From Wurfbainia villosa (lineage: Eukaryota > Streptophyta > Magnoliopsida > Zingiberales > Zingiberaceae), in the NCBI GenBank assembly GCA_025175895.1, contig CM045993.1:63306621-63370620 (forward strand): a DNA stretch of 64,000 nt, written 5' to 3'. This document shows, in pieces, positions 1-10,048 of this stretch. Every line of letters starts with the position of its first letter. Position 1 is the stretch's first letter. The notes under the pieces are model-generated. The model saw nothing but the letters and a program-made list of their open reading frames with translations, had not been told where the DNA came from and made no database searches. A program made the translations under genes and the position numbers.

Positions 1-422
1 GATGAGTACCAAGTATATGTGCCCGTTATTATATCGGGATTAAGAGCATGTACTAAATAATATCTGAGGTCCGATTCGATTATGTAGTCAGCAATAAATC
101 GAATCACCTCTGTGTCGGTCCTGCTCAATACACACAAAGTGCACTAGTGTGATTCTATGGTCAAGACAAACCAATACCAAATCACACTACAACCATTCCG
201 ATGGTTTGTCCAAAGCCATCTCGGTTGTGAGCCTTTACTTATACTTTACAAGGAGCCGATAACATGATCTCCCGTGTGACACCACACACCATGTTATCTA
301 CAATGTAAGGTATTAGACAATATTGCATAACCATAAAAATATGCAAACAATGATCATGTGATTCTTATTTCAAAATAAAGATGTTCATACAAAAAATAGA
401 CTTTTAAGTATACATCCCTACA
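1..422 (-). repeat. Element A 3' LTR (inner part only)
   Basis: This stretch is nearly identical to 6808-7228. In element orientation the LTR begins TGTAGGGATG at 422. The rest of the LTR lies left of the window. Confidence 0.93.
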
Positions 423-433
423 ATCTCCCACTT
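423..433 (-). other. Polypurine tract of element A
   Basis: On the minus strand the sequence directly before the 3' LTR reads AAGTGGGAGAT, a typical copia polypurine tract used to prime plus-strand DNA synthesis. It abuts the LTR terminus TGTAGG. Confidence 0.8.
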
Positions 434-455
434 ATACTAAAAGACTATGCTGTCC

Positions 456-1002
456 TCAAAGTGCCATACATCTGATCCCCATTCCCTCCACATGCCTATC
501 AAAAGCTCTCGCCGGAAGGCCCTTAGTGAAAGGATCTGCCAGGTTATCCTCCGATGCAATCTTGGCCACAGCAACTTCTCCTCGCTTTACGATTTCTCGT
601 ATCAGGTGGTACTTGCGCTCTATGTGTTTACTAGCCTTATGGGCTCGTGGTTCCTTCGAGTTTGCAACTGCACCACTATTATCACAATAAATCGTGATAG
701 TTCTGGGCAAACCAGGAATCACATCCAAGTCCATCAGAAAGTTCCTGAGCCATACAGCTTCTTTGGCCGCCTCAGAGGCCGCCACATACTCAGCTTCCAT
801 GGTGGAGTCTGCCACGCACTTCTGCTTAACACTCCTCCATACAATGGCTCCACCTCCCAAAGTAAACACAAAACCTGAGGTAGACTTACTGTTATCCCTA
901 TCAGATTAGGAGTCGGAATCCGTGTAACCCATGTGAGTAATTGGTCCGCCGTAAACCAAAGATATAATCCCTAGTCCTTCTCGTACTTCAATATATGCTT
1001 TA
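456..1002 (-). pseudogene. RNase H domain of element A pol
   Basis: The open stretch 869-456 encodes the C-terminal copia RNase H. It carries [13 protein letters not shown], then [19 protein letters not shown] and [11 protein letters not shown], and ends at a stop just before the polypurine tract. The DSTMEAEY and YCDN blocks hold acidic residues typical of the active site. The link to RT (about 870-1002) is frameshifted, so this is a remnant of the polyprotein and not a gene of its own. Confidence 0.85.
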
Positions 1003-2438
1003 TCAGCCCAATGTCCTGTCTGGATTACTCGATATCACGACCATGCCCACGGCAAAACAGATATCTGGTCTCGTACAGAGCATCGCATACATGAGGCTTC
1101 CTACTGCCGAAGCATAAGGAACCGCCTTCATCTCCTCTATCTCCTCAGATGATCTAGGACACATCTCCTTAGATAGAGGTACTCCATGCCTGAAAGGTAG
1201 AAAACCCTTCTTGGAGTTCTGCATGCTAAAACGCTCCATAATCGTGTCTATGTATGAAGCTTGGGATAAGCACAACATCCTTTTCTTGCGACCCCTTATA
1301 ACCTTGATCCCAAGGATGTGTCCCACTTCTCCCAAGTCCTTCATATCAAACTGTTTGGACAACCATACCCTTACGTCCGATAACACCTTGATATTGTTGC
1401 CAATCAACAAAATGTCATCTACGTATAGTACAAGAAATACCACTACGTTTCCGTCACATCTCGTGTATACACAAGACTCATCCGGACTTTGAATAAATCC
1501 ATAAGACTGGATCACCTCATCAAACCGAATGTTCCAAGACTCGCTTGTTTCAATCCATAAATGGACCGATTAAGCTTACATACAAGATGCTCTTTTCCTT
1601 AGCAATGAATCCTCGTTGCTTCATGTAGATGTTTTCCTCAAGACTTCCATTAAGGAAAGCTGTCTTGACATCCATCTGCCACACCTCATAATCCATATGA
1701 GCTGCTATGCATAAGAGAATCCGGATAGATTTAAGCATGGCTATCGGCGAAAAGGTCTCCTCATAATCGATACCCTCTTTCTGAGTATACCCCTTCGCAA
1801 CAAGCCTCGCTTTGAAGGTCTCAACCTTCCCATCTATTCCTCTCTTTCTTTTGTAGATCCACTTGCATCCAATGGTTTTTACACCATCGGGTGGTTCTAC
1901 TAGCTCTGCACTGATTTGAATCCATAGATTCAATCTCAGCATTCATTGCACTCTGCCAAGATACTGCATCTTTATCTTGGATTGCCTCATCATATGTCCA
2001 GGGATCAGGTTCATGTTCGTCAGGGACCAAATCAGAAGATTCTCCCAAGAACATGAATCTATCAGGCTGTCTCACAACCCTCCCACTACGATGAGGTATC
2101 ACCTGTGTATCCTCTGTGACACGTGGTGCAGTGACATGTGGTATATCCTCTTGTACCGGTGGTACTAAAGAAGTGACTTCCCCTTTTAACTCCTCTAGAA
2201 CAATTTTACTCGTGGGCTTGTGGTTCATCACATAGTCCTCCTCTAGAAATCTGGCATTCGTACTCACGATCACCTTCTGATCTCTAGGACTATAGAACAA
2301 ACCACCCTTCGTTCCCTTAGGGTAGCCAACAAACATGCACACTTCTGTACGAGGTTCCAACTTACCAGCATCTGCCTTCAGCACATGTGCTGGACTCCCC
2401 CATATCCGAATATGTCTCAGACTAGGCTTGCCACCCAC
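1003..2438 (-). pseudogene. Reverse transcriptase of element A pol, with upstream linker
   Basis: Three overlapping open stretches (2438-1821, 1942-1550, 1515-1003) together cover the integrase C-terminal tail and the RT. Visible blocks are GCKWIYKRKRG, FKARLVAKGYTQ, DYEETFSPIA, QMDVKTAFLNGSL and the catalytic LYVDDILLIGN, followed by GHILGIKVIRG and SKKGFLPFRHG. The YVDD aspartates are intact. At least two frameshifts, near 1880 and 1530, prevent a continuous product. The neighbours are RNase H downstream and integrase upstream, as expected for copia. Confidence 0.88.
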
Positions 2439-3193
2439 AATTCTACGGGAGTAGAAGGCACTGATTTAGATGGAACCAAGTTCAGAATGTATACCGCCAT
2501 ATCTAGAGCATATCCCCAGAACAAATCTGGCAAGTCAGAATAACTCATCATTGATCTAACCATCTCCATAAGAGTCCTATTCCTTCGCTCTGCTACACCA
2601 TTCTGTTGGGGTGTGCCAGGTGCAGACAATTGGGATTGAATCCCAGCCTCTGATAAGTAATTCCTAAACTCTCCCAAGAGGTATTCACCACCACGATTAG
2701 ATCGTAGGGTCTTGATACTTTTACCTTGACGGTTCTCCACATCAGCCATGAATTCTTTGAACCTGTCAAAGCATTCAGACTTGCGGCGCATCAAGTAAAT
2801 GCATCCATATCTTGAATAATCGTCTATAAAAGAGACGAAATATTCAAAACCACCTCTAGCCTGGATAGACATAGGACCACACAAATCAGAATGAACCAAT
2901 TCTAACACATCTTTGGCTCTATACCCCTTGGCCTTGAAAGGCCTCTTGGTCATCTTACCCTCCAAGCAAGATTCACAGGTTGGGAGATCCTCCACCACTA
3001 ATGAGCCCAAAGGTCCATCAGCTGTCAACCTTTGAATCCTGCTTAGGTTAATGTGACCAAGCCTAAGTTTCCAAAGATATATTTGGTTCATCTTCGAAGG
3101 TTCTTTTCTCTTATTGGATTTAGAAGATGAGTTATTAACTTCAATTTGCATCGTGGGAGGTTTTGGTTCAAGTGTGTACAAATTTCCTATCAA
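2417..3193 (-). pseudogene. Integrase of element A pol
   Basis: A 258-residue open stretch carries the integrase zinc-binding region ([12 protein letters not shown] to CESCLEGK) and the catalytic core. The core D-D-35-E pattern is seen as [15 protein letters not shown] and GVAERRNR. The second catalytic aspartate is replaced by asparagine (SNRGG). The first zinc-binding histidine reads lysine (YLWKLRLGH). The protein would therefore be inactive even without the flanking frameshifts. Confidence 0.88.
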
Positions 3194-3523
3194 TGTACCC
3201 GAACAGATAATGTCCCTATTCCTTCTTATAATAACTCATTAAAAGAAATAGAATATCTATCCATAAACAATTTAGAAATCGAAATTAAATTCTTTCTAAA
3301 TAAGGGTACATAAAGGCAATTCTTAAGAACCAAAAGTTTTTTTTTCTCAAAAGATAAATGAACATCTCCCAATGCAACAGTAGCCACCTTTGTGGCATCG
3401 CCCAAGTACACTGTAATCTCCCCCTCACCATGTCTGTTTCGAACCCCTACAAAGTATTGCGGACATGATCGGTGGCTCTCGATTCACGCACCAGTGCCGT
3501 TAGATAACACCGCTAAACATGTT
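3194..3523 (-). pseudogene. Protease region and protease-integrase linker of element A
   Basis: The open stretch 3411-3226 encodes the hydrophobic block that follows the copia protease (LVLKNCLYVPLFRKNLISISKL). The region around 3470-3510 corresponds by position to the protease active site. It is disrupted, with an in-frame stop where the catalytic D-T-G-A block is expected. The identification is by comparison with the same region of element D. Confidence 0.7.
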
Positions 3524-4278
3524 TCAACGACTAGTCCAAAAGATATACTCATTCTTCCGTTGTCCAATCACATAAGTGAAGCACTTGCCTTTCGGCTTCT
3601 TCACTCCTCCCTGAGTACCTCCCACCGCCTTTGCCCCGGTTTGTTTCTTCTTCTTCTTGCCTTTCGGCTTAGAAGCAGAAACCTTCTGGGTCATCACGGC
3701 ATGCACCGAGACTGACTAAATAGTCCTCTCCGCCTGAGTTCCGAAGTTCCGCCAATGAATACAACCTCTTGTTCATGTTGTAGTTGAGGCGAACCGCCAA
3801 AACTCCTAGGCAGAGATCGAGTATGATATCGACTGGTTTCCCCATCGATCTCACTCCTAGGACCTCCTCATTCAAATGAGCCATCATCTTGAGAACATGA
3901 TCCTCACGGTGTTCCTCGATCATGGTGGTCGCCATCAAGTTTCTCATGGCCTCTTGCCTCGCAGATTCTCGTGTCCAAAAGCTCCTTGAGATTGAGCATC
4001 ATATCATAGGCAAGTGGCATGGCTTGATGTCGATGTTGGAGTACATTTGACATAGATGCCAAAATGTAACACCGTGCCATCTCATCGGCCTTGTTCCACT
4101 TCCTATAGCTCTCTCCTTTCCCGCACTATCAGAGCTTGGGAGGGCACTCTTCGAGGAGTACATATTTGTATTCTCGTGATCCAAGACAATATCTAGATTC
4201 CTCTTCCAATCTACATAGTTGGGTCCAAGTAAGTTTGTTCTCTTTCAAAGATTATCAAAGAAGTGGGTTGAAAGTCAT
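3524..4278 (-). pseudogene. gag of element A
   Basis: The likely start codon is the minus-strand ATG at 4278, at the same place as in element D. Open stretches in different frames (4184-3999, 3947-3669, 3706-3524) match the element D gag in order. They end in the basic segment SKPKGKKKKKQ and a damaged zinc knuckle (KCFTYVIG), whose second cysteine has become tyrosine. Several frameshifts are present. Confidence 0.8.
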
Positions 4279-5324
4279 TTTGAAAGAAAACCTAAGAATC
4301 ACATAAATCAAAACATTAGATTTCAAAAATTATTGATTCCTCAAACAATAAAATTTTGATATCAACCAACACCTCAATCCAGAGAATATCGCATGCCACG
4401 CAAAGTGTGGACGATACGAATTCTACATTTGTAAGAGGCATTAATTTTATTATCTTGTCAACCTTACTTTTCGACAAATAAAATTAATAGTTGGTTCCTC
4501 TTGGCCCTACAAATAAAAGCAAAGGACTTGACTCGATGGGAGGATACTTTTAATTTGCATCTAAGTGTGCACCATTACACGATACTAAGGGAATTATTTC
4601 GGATTATGTGCCTTACCGCTGTGGAAGTACACATGCTCCTAGATAATTTCCTATAACCATTATTTGACCTAGTGATCCGCAAACAAACTCATCCGCAGGG
4701 AGGAAGGCACTCAGAGCCAACATGCAAGTTTGTTGCATCACACGTCAAATTGTAATGGAGGCCGCGGGAATTAATTAAAATATCCCTCTCCCACTTAGTA
4801 AATTAAAAATGAGGAATTTTCCTACGACATGCATATCAAACAAAAAGCAATAAATATGAAAAATAAATTATTTTCCAACTATTATGGCCTTTGTCTTCAA
4901 TATGGCTCCCGTCGCATCGCCATCTCGTCCGCTCCTCCTACGCCATGTACAAGCCCTCCGGAGATCCAAGCCGAGACTAAAACCTATTTTAATTTACATC
5001 CATCGATCCTATACTCCATGAGGGAGTGTACATGAATCTAGATCGAAACTAAAATAAAATAAAGAGCGGCTAAACAATGTCGTATTTAATTTACAAAAAA
5101 AACTAAATACTAGCCTCGTCAACCCCGAGGATTCAACAAAATAAATATTTACACACATACAATCACATACACACACACGGCCATAATAGTCTGGATCTAT
5201 GCCCGCAACCAAAGAGTTAAACTACGATATCCTACTATTATCCGGCACATATAATATATGAAAAAGTGCATAAAATTAACCGAATCCTAAACACACAAAA
5301 CCGAATCCTTGGCTCGATACTAAT
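4279..5324 (-). other. Untranslated leader and primer-binding site of element A
   Basis: This is the non-coding leader between 5' LTR and gag; small open frames here have no recognisable product. The primer site lies next to the LTR at about 5312-5324. On the minus strand it reads TTAGTATCGAGCC, a damaged version of the initiator-Met tRNA site TTGGTATCAGAGCC with one substitution and one lost base. A short CA-rich tract lies at 5151-5178. Confidence 0.7.
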
Positions 5325-7228
5325 TGTTGGGGTTGATCCGTGAGGGGAAACTTCGCTTCCCCTTCACATCGGTTGCTTGACCATGGTGATCCCTTTGATG
5401 TCCCCGGATTAAAAATTTAATCTTAGACAAAAGGGATTCCCAAAGCAACCAAGTCATCGTCGTGCTATTCATTTAGAGAGGTCACTTGAACAAATTAGTT
5501 GTTCAAGCGACCATCCTCTATCCTACGAGTAGCATGAATAGAGTATGTCCGATCGCGTTTTTGTGTTTGTACTGGGATCCAAGTATTATTTAGCCTATTT
5601 ACAGAAATATAACATGCTTATATTTTGAAAAACAAACACAAGCAATGAATAAAAGAGATAGAAGAATAGTTATACCTCTTGGTCTTCTAATGTATGACCC
5701 TCCTCCTTTGGACGCCGTGTGGGCGACGATCCACCAAAAGTCAAGCTCCTAGATCGCAAAACTTCCTTCCTTGCTTTCCCAAGCAAGAGGAAGAAGAGAA
5801 ACAATGTTTTTCTCCTTCCAAAACTCAACCAACAAGGAATCAATCCCTTCCTTGTCACTGCCAAGTAAATGAAGGAGATGGTGATGGAAGCAACCAAGAT
5901 ACCTAGGGAAACCCTATATCTTGTTTCCACCACCTAAGGAGAAGAAGAAGGAGGCTTTTGGGCGCCGCCAAGGCTGGAAAAAGCTTGGAGAAGCTGCTGG
6001 ACGTTGGCACAAAGAGGAAGAAGAAGAGAGAAAGAACCTTCCTTATTTGGTGCCACCCTAGCCTCAAAACCCTAACCCTAATTCCAATCCTATCTCAACT
6101 AGGATTGCCCTATTCTTGCCGCCAAGCCTTGCTCCTCTCTATGATGATCTTCACGCCAACCCCATGCCACCTTTATAGAGTTTGGGATAAGCCATGAATT
6201 AATCTCTCTCCATTGGTTCTAGGGATTTAATCTCAACTGGATCTAGAGATTTAATCTCAACCGCTGATCTTAGAGATTTAATCTCTACCAATGGATCTTA
6301 GTGTTTTGTTTCTATCCATTGGATCTAAGCATCTTGAGGTGTTAATGGGCTACATTAGGGACCATGAGGAGGAGTTGGGTCTTGGTCACCCATGGATCAA
6401 GCCCACATAAAGTCCGATCCACTAATGATGGTCCAATCCACTAAAGGTCCATCATTGATCTACCTCACCAACCCCCATATGATAATATGGGCTCCATATA
6501 TTATTTGTACATTTTCTCCCATGTTTAAGATCTCGAATGTCCGCCAATTAATTAATTTACACCATTAATTAATCAACATCTAACTCCTTGAGTAGTACCA
6601 CTCAACCTTTTCATCATGCCGGACCAAGTCCACCTGCAGGGTTTACATGATGAACCTTATGAGCTCCTCAAGGGGACATCATCATCCTAATCTATAGGAC
6701 ACGGTTTCCTCCTATAATCAACGGCACACCATATAAATAATATCATCTCCCAACTTACCGAGTCTATCGATTTAATCTATAAATCTCGCCCATTGGTAAA
6801 TCAAAGAGATGAGTACCAAGTATATGTGCCTGCTATTATATCGGATTAAGAGCATGTACTAAATAATATCCGAGGTCCGATTCGATTATGTAGTCAAGAA
6901 TAAATCGAATCACCTCGTGTCGGTCCCCGCTCAATACACACAAAGTGCACTAGTGTGATTCTATGGTCAAGACAAACCAATACCAAATCACACTACAACC
7001 ATTCCGATGGTTTGTCCAAAGCCATCTCGGTTGTGAGCCTTTACTTATACTTTACAAGGAGCCGATAACATGATCTCCCGTGTGACACCACACACCATGT
7101 TATCTACAATGTAAGGTATTAGACAATATTGCATAACCATAAAAATATGCAAACAATGATCATGTGATTCTTATTTCAAAATAAAGATGTTCATACAAAA
7201 AATAGACTTTTAAGTATACATCCCTACA
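5325..7228 (-). repeat. Element A 5' LTR, complete (1904 bp)
   Basis: On the plus strand it begins TGTTGG at 5325 and ends CCCTACA at 7228, so the element-oriented termini are TGTAGG and CCAACA (TG...CA). The inner end abuts the primer site and the outer end abuts element B leader sequence. Similar LTRs occur at 14048-15596 and 37824-39720. Confidence 0.93.
6171..6290 (-). promoter_or_regulatory. Putative LTR promoter of element A: TATA box and upstream palindromic repeats
   Basis: On the minus strand 6178-6171 reads CTATAAAG, a TATA-like box. About 45-115 bp upstream in element orientation (6222-6290) are three imperfect repeats around GATTTAATCTC or its near-palindrome GAGATTTAATCTC. This layout matches U3 enhancer repeats in front of an LTR promoter. 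Promoter activity is inferred. Confidence 0.5.
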
Positions 7229-8006
7229 GTAATTGCATTAGATGCATAACATTATGCCATGCGTGTCATGACATGTAGATGTATGTCATGTATGTCATGC
7301 CATGTAGATAATAGTTATTTGCATGCAAATAGGATGAGACATAAAAACCCTTAAACAATATTAAAGCCTACACCTTCCATTAATATGGTTAGAACCAGAG
7401 TTCCGTTTCTTGTTTGGGTTGTTGGACTCTCTCCAAGCCTGGCTCGAACCCGAACATGTTCAAACCATGGAATAGTTTAATACTAATATGGTAAGAGTCA
7501 GAGGTCAATTGTTAGCTTTGGTTGTTGGACTCTCTCCAAGCTGGGCTAATTGGTTGAATGCGCTCTAACCATATTAAAACTATTTCCTGATTAATGGGTT
7601 GGCTTTAACCTGGAGCATCGGCTTGTTGGACTCTCTCCAAGGTCGATGTAAAGGGAGGTGAAGTTGGGTGCTATGCATATGATGCATACTTGTTAATGTG
7701 TTAACAACCCGATGTATGTGTGAACATTCAATTAGTTGATAGCACATTGTGATAGTTGAATATACGTGATATGCAATCGGTATAGTTGATACCTACCGTC
7801 GTAGTTATGAATGACTTGTTAGACTCTCTCCAAGGTTGTTCATATCTATGATGGATATCAGCCCATTCCGAGATGGACCTACGATCTCTCGAAGTGATTT
7901 TGGGGTTTTTAAAATTCAAAAAATGAATGGGATTTATAAATGTATATTGATGCATTTTAAAAATCATTTTCTCATATATGCTCGTTTTATATTTCTAAGA
8001 TTGATC
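7229..8006 (+). other. Distal untranslated leader of element B with four repeated mini-hairpins
   Basis: The leader contains degenerate ~100-bp repeats whose best-kept core is TTGGACTCTCTCCAA, a 5-bp inverted repeat with loop CTCTC. It occurs at 7422-7436, 7525-7539, 7626-7640 and 7819-7833, the last with one mismatch. The region has no coding content. The same motifs recur in the leaders of the array units and of element E. Confidence 0.75.
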
Positions 8007-9485
8007 ATGATGTCTTTGAATTTTCGTTCCATTTTGAATTCGAATAAATTGACTGGGCCGAGCTTCTTGGACTGGCTTAGAAGCTTGAGAATTGTTCTCA
8101 AGGTTGAAAAGCTTGCAAATGTCCTCGAAGCGCCTCTTCCCGCCCGTCCTAGTGACGATGCAACTCTGGACCAATTGTTGGCCTATCAAAAACATGTGAG
8201 TGATTCTGAACAAATGAGTTGCATCATGCTAGCCGCGATGGAACCCAAGCTACGAAAGCAGCATGAGCATATGGATGCTCATATCGTAGTCCTTCATCTT
8301 TATGAGTTGGTTGATGAGCAAGTGAGATTCGAAAGGTTCGAAGTCTCAAAGCTCCTCTTCACCTCTGAGATGCTAGAAGGTTCATCTGTGGTACTGCTCA
8401 ATATGCTGAAGACTGTGGAGTCTTCTGAGAAGCATGAGCAGGGGACGGTGCTATTAGTTGATTCCTCGAAGAAAGGTTCTAAGAGGAAGTCAAAGGAACA
8501 GCAGAAGGGAAAGAAGAGAAAGGCTAAGAAGGTAGAACTAGCACAAAAGGAAACTTGCCATCATTATGGCAAGGAGAGCCATTTGCGAAGAAAGTGCAAG
8601 ATTTATCTTGAGTCCGTGAAGAAGAATAAGGCATCGGATGCCCCATCTTCTTCAGATATCTTCGTTATTGATTGTCATTCTATTTCCTCAAACACTTGGA
8701 TATTGGATACTGGGTGTGGCTCACATATATGTAATGACATACATGGGCTAAGGAATAGAAGAAGACTCATCAAGGGAGAGTCAAATTTGCGTGTTGGGAA
8801 TGGAGCAAAGGTTGCTGCAGTCGCCATTGGAACACATTTGTTGAAACTCCCTACAGGACTTGTCTTAGAACTGGACAATTGCTTTTATGTTCCTTCTTTG
8901 ATAAATAACATCATTTCTATTTCTTGTTTAAATAGAAATGATTTACATTTGACGTTTAGTAACAATTGTTGTTATATAACTTTGAATGGCGTACTTTATG
9001 GAACTGGAACTTTGAGTAATGGCATTTATACGTTGGACGTATCCAGTGACATTTTCAATATCGAAGCGAGCAACATGCGCGCTCAAAAGGATAATCAAAT
9101 AGACTCCTATATGTGGCATTGTCGTCTTGGCCATGTAAGCAAGAAACGCATGTCCGAATTACACAAATGTGGAATTCTGGAATCGTTTGAATTGGATTCA
9201 TACGATACATGCGAATCATGCTTAAAAGGCAAGATGACTAAGTTACCTTTTACTGGAAAAGGTGAACGAGTGGGAGAGTTACTAGGTCTAATACATACTG
9301 ATGTATGTGGACCTATGTCAACTCATGCTTTAGGAGGCTATAGCTACTTCATTACCTTCACCGATGATCACTCACGGTTTGGGTATGTGTTCTTGATGAA
9401 ACACAAGTCTGAAGCCTTTGAAAGGTTCAAAGAATTCAGAAATGAAGTAGAGAGACAACATGACAAGAGTATTAAAATACTTTGA
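8007..9485 (+). CDS. gag-protease-integrase fragment of element B polyprotein
   Basis: The ATG at 8007, followed by a second ATG, opens a ~492-residue frame beginning MMSLNFRSILNSNKLTGP, the usual copia gag start. Gag lacks about 55 residues that are present in element E, joined at SSVVLLNMLKT. The zinc knuckle is damaged (CHHYGKESHLRRKC, second Cys to Tyr). The protease motif is ILDTGCGSHICND, with D-T-G intact. The integrase zinc region is MWHCRLGH to CESCLKGK, and the first core aspartate is in HTDVCGPM. The frame ends at a TGA where arginine is expected, just before the SDRGGEY block. Confidence 0.85.
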   Translation: MMSLNFRSILNSNKLTGPSFLDWLRSLRIVLKVEKLANVLEAPLPARPSDDATLDQLLAYQKHVSDSEQMSCIMLAAMEPKLRKQHEHMDAHIVVLHLYELVDEQVRFERFEVSKLLFTSEMLEGSSVVLLNMLKTVESSEKHEQGTVLLVDSSKKGSKRKSKEQQKGKKRKAKKVELAQKETCHHYGKESHLRRKCKIYLESVKKNKASDAPSSSDIFVIDCHSISSNTWILDTGCGSHICNDIHGLRNRRRLIKGESNLRVGNGAKVAAVAIGTHLLKLPTGLVLELDNCFYVPSLINNIISISCLNRNDLHLTFSNNCCYITLNGVLYGTGTLSNGIYTLDVSSDIFNIEASNMRAQKDNQIDSYMWHCRLGHVSKKRMSELHKCGILESFELDSYDTCESCLKGKMTKLPFTGKGERVGELLGLIHTDVCGPMSTHALGGYSYFITFTDDHSRFGYVFLMKHKSEAFERFKEFRNEVERQHDKSIKIL

Positions 9486-10048
9486 TCGGATCGAGGTGGT
9501 GAATACTTAAGTCAAGAGTTTCTTGATTATCTAAGAGACAATGGCATATTGTCTCAATGGACTCCGCCATATACACCACAGCATAATGGTGTATCTGAGA
9601 GGCATAACCGGACCTTGTTGGACATGGTCAGGTCATTGATGAATCATGCGAATCTTACCAAGTCCTTTTGGGGCTATGCACTTCAGACAGCTGTTTACTT
9701 GTTAAATAGAAAGCCTACCAAGGTAGTCTCAACTACTCCATATGAGATATGGAATGGTAAGAAACCTCATGTACCTTACTTGAAGATATGGGGTTGTCCT
9801 GCTTATGTGAGCGGACAGTATCAGACAAATTGGATGCTAAGTCTGATAAATATCTATTTATTGGATACCCTAAGGAAACAAGGGATTACCAATTCTATCA
9901 TCCTGTGGAACAAAAGGTGTTTGTTTCAAGGCATGCTGTGTTTCTAGAGAAAGAGTTTCTCTTGCAAGAAAACAGTGGGAGTGTCGTCGAGCTTGAGGAG
10001 GCTCGAGAGACTCAAATAGACATTGATGAGATACCTGGTGAAGCATAA
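9486..10048 (+). pseudogene. Integrase C-terminal half and linker of element B
   Basis: Directly after the TGA the same frame continues with SDRGGEYLSQEF and GVSERHNRTLLDM, the second aspartate and the glutamate of the D-D-35-E core. A one-base loss near 9810-9820, by comparison with element E, shifts the frame at GCPAYV. The correct product then continues in another frame (FIGYPKETRDYQFYHPVEQK) up to a TAA at 10046. Confidence 0.8.

Larger units (their letters stand above)
1..7228 (-). mobile_element. Element A: Ty1/copia LTR retrotransposon (family I), 5' LTR complete, 3' LTR cut by window start
   Basis: Read on the minus strand the order is 5' LTR (7228 to 5325), primer site, leader, gag, protease, integrase, RT, RNase H, polypurine tract and partial 3' LTR. 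Integrase before RT is the copia order. The first 422 bases match 6808-7228 almost base for base, which identifies the two LTRs. The right flank (from 7229) is family II leader sequence that continues into element B, so A inserted into B. The coding region is broken by several frameshifts and stops. The Tork/Angela-like lineage is inferred from RT and gag style and LTR length, without a search. Confidence 0.93.

Noticed and set aside
5151..5178. CA-rich microsatellite in the element A leader
   Set aside because: Too short and impure to be informative. The element C leader has a shorter version.
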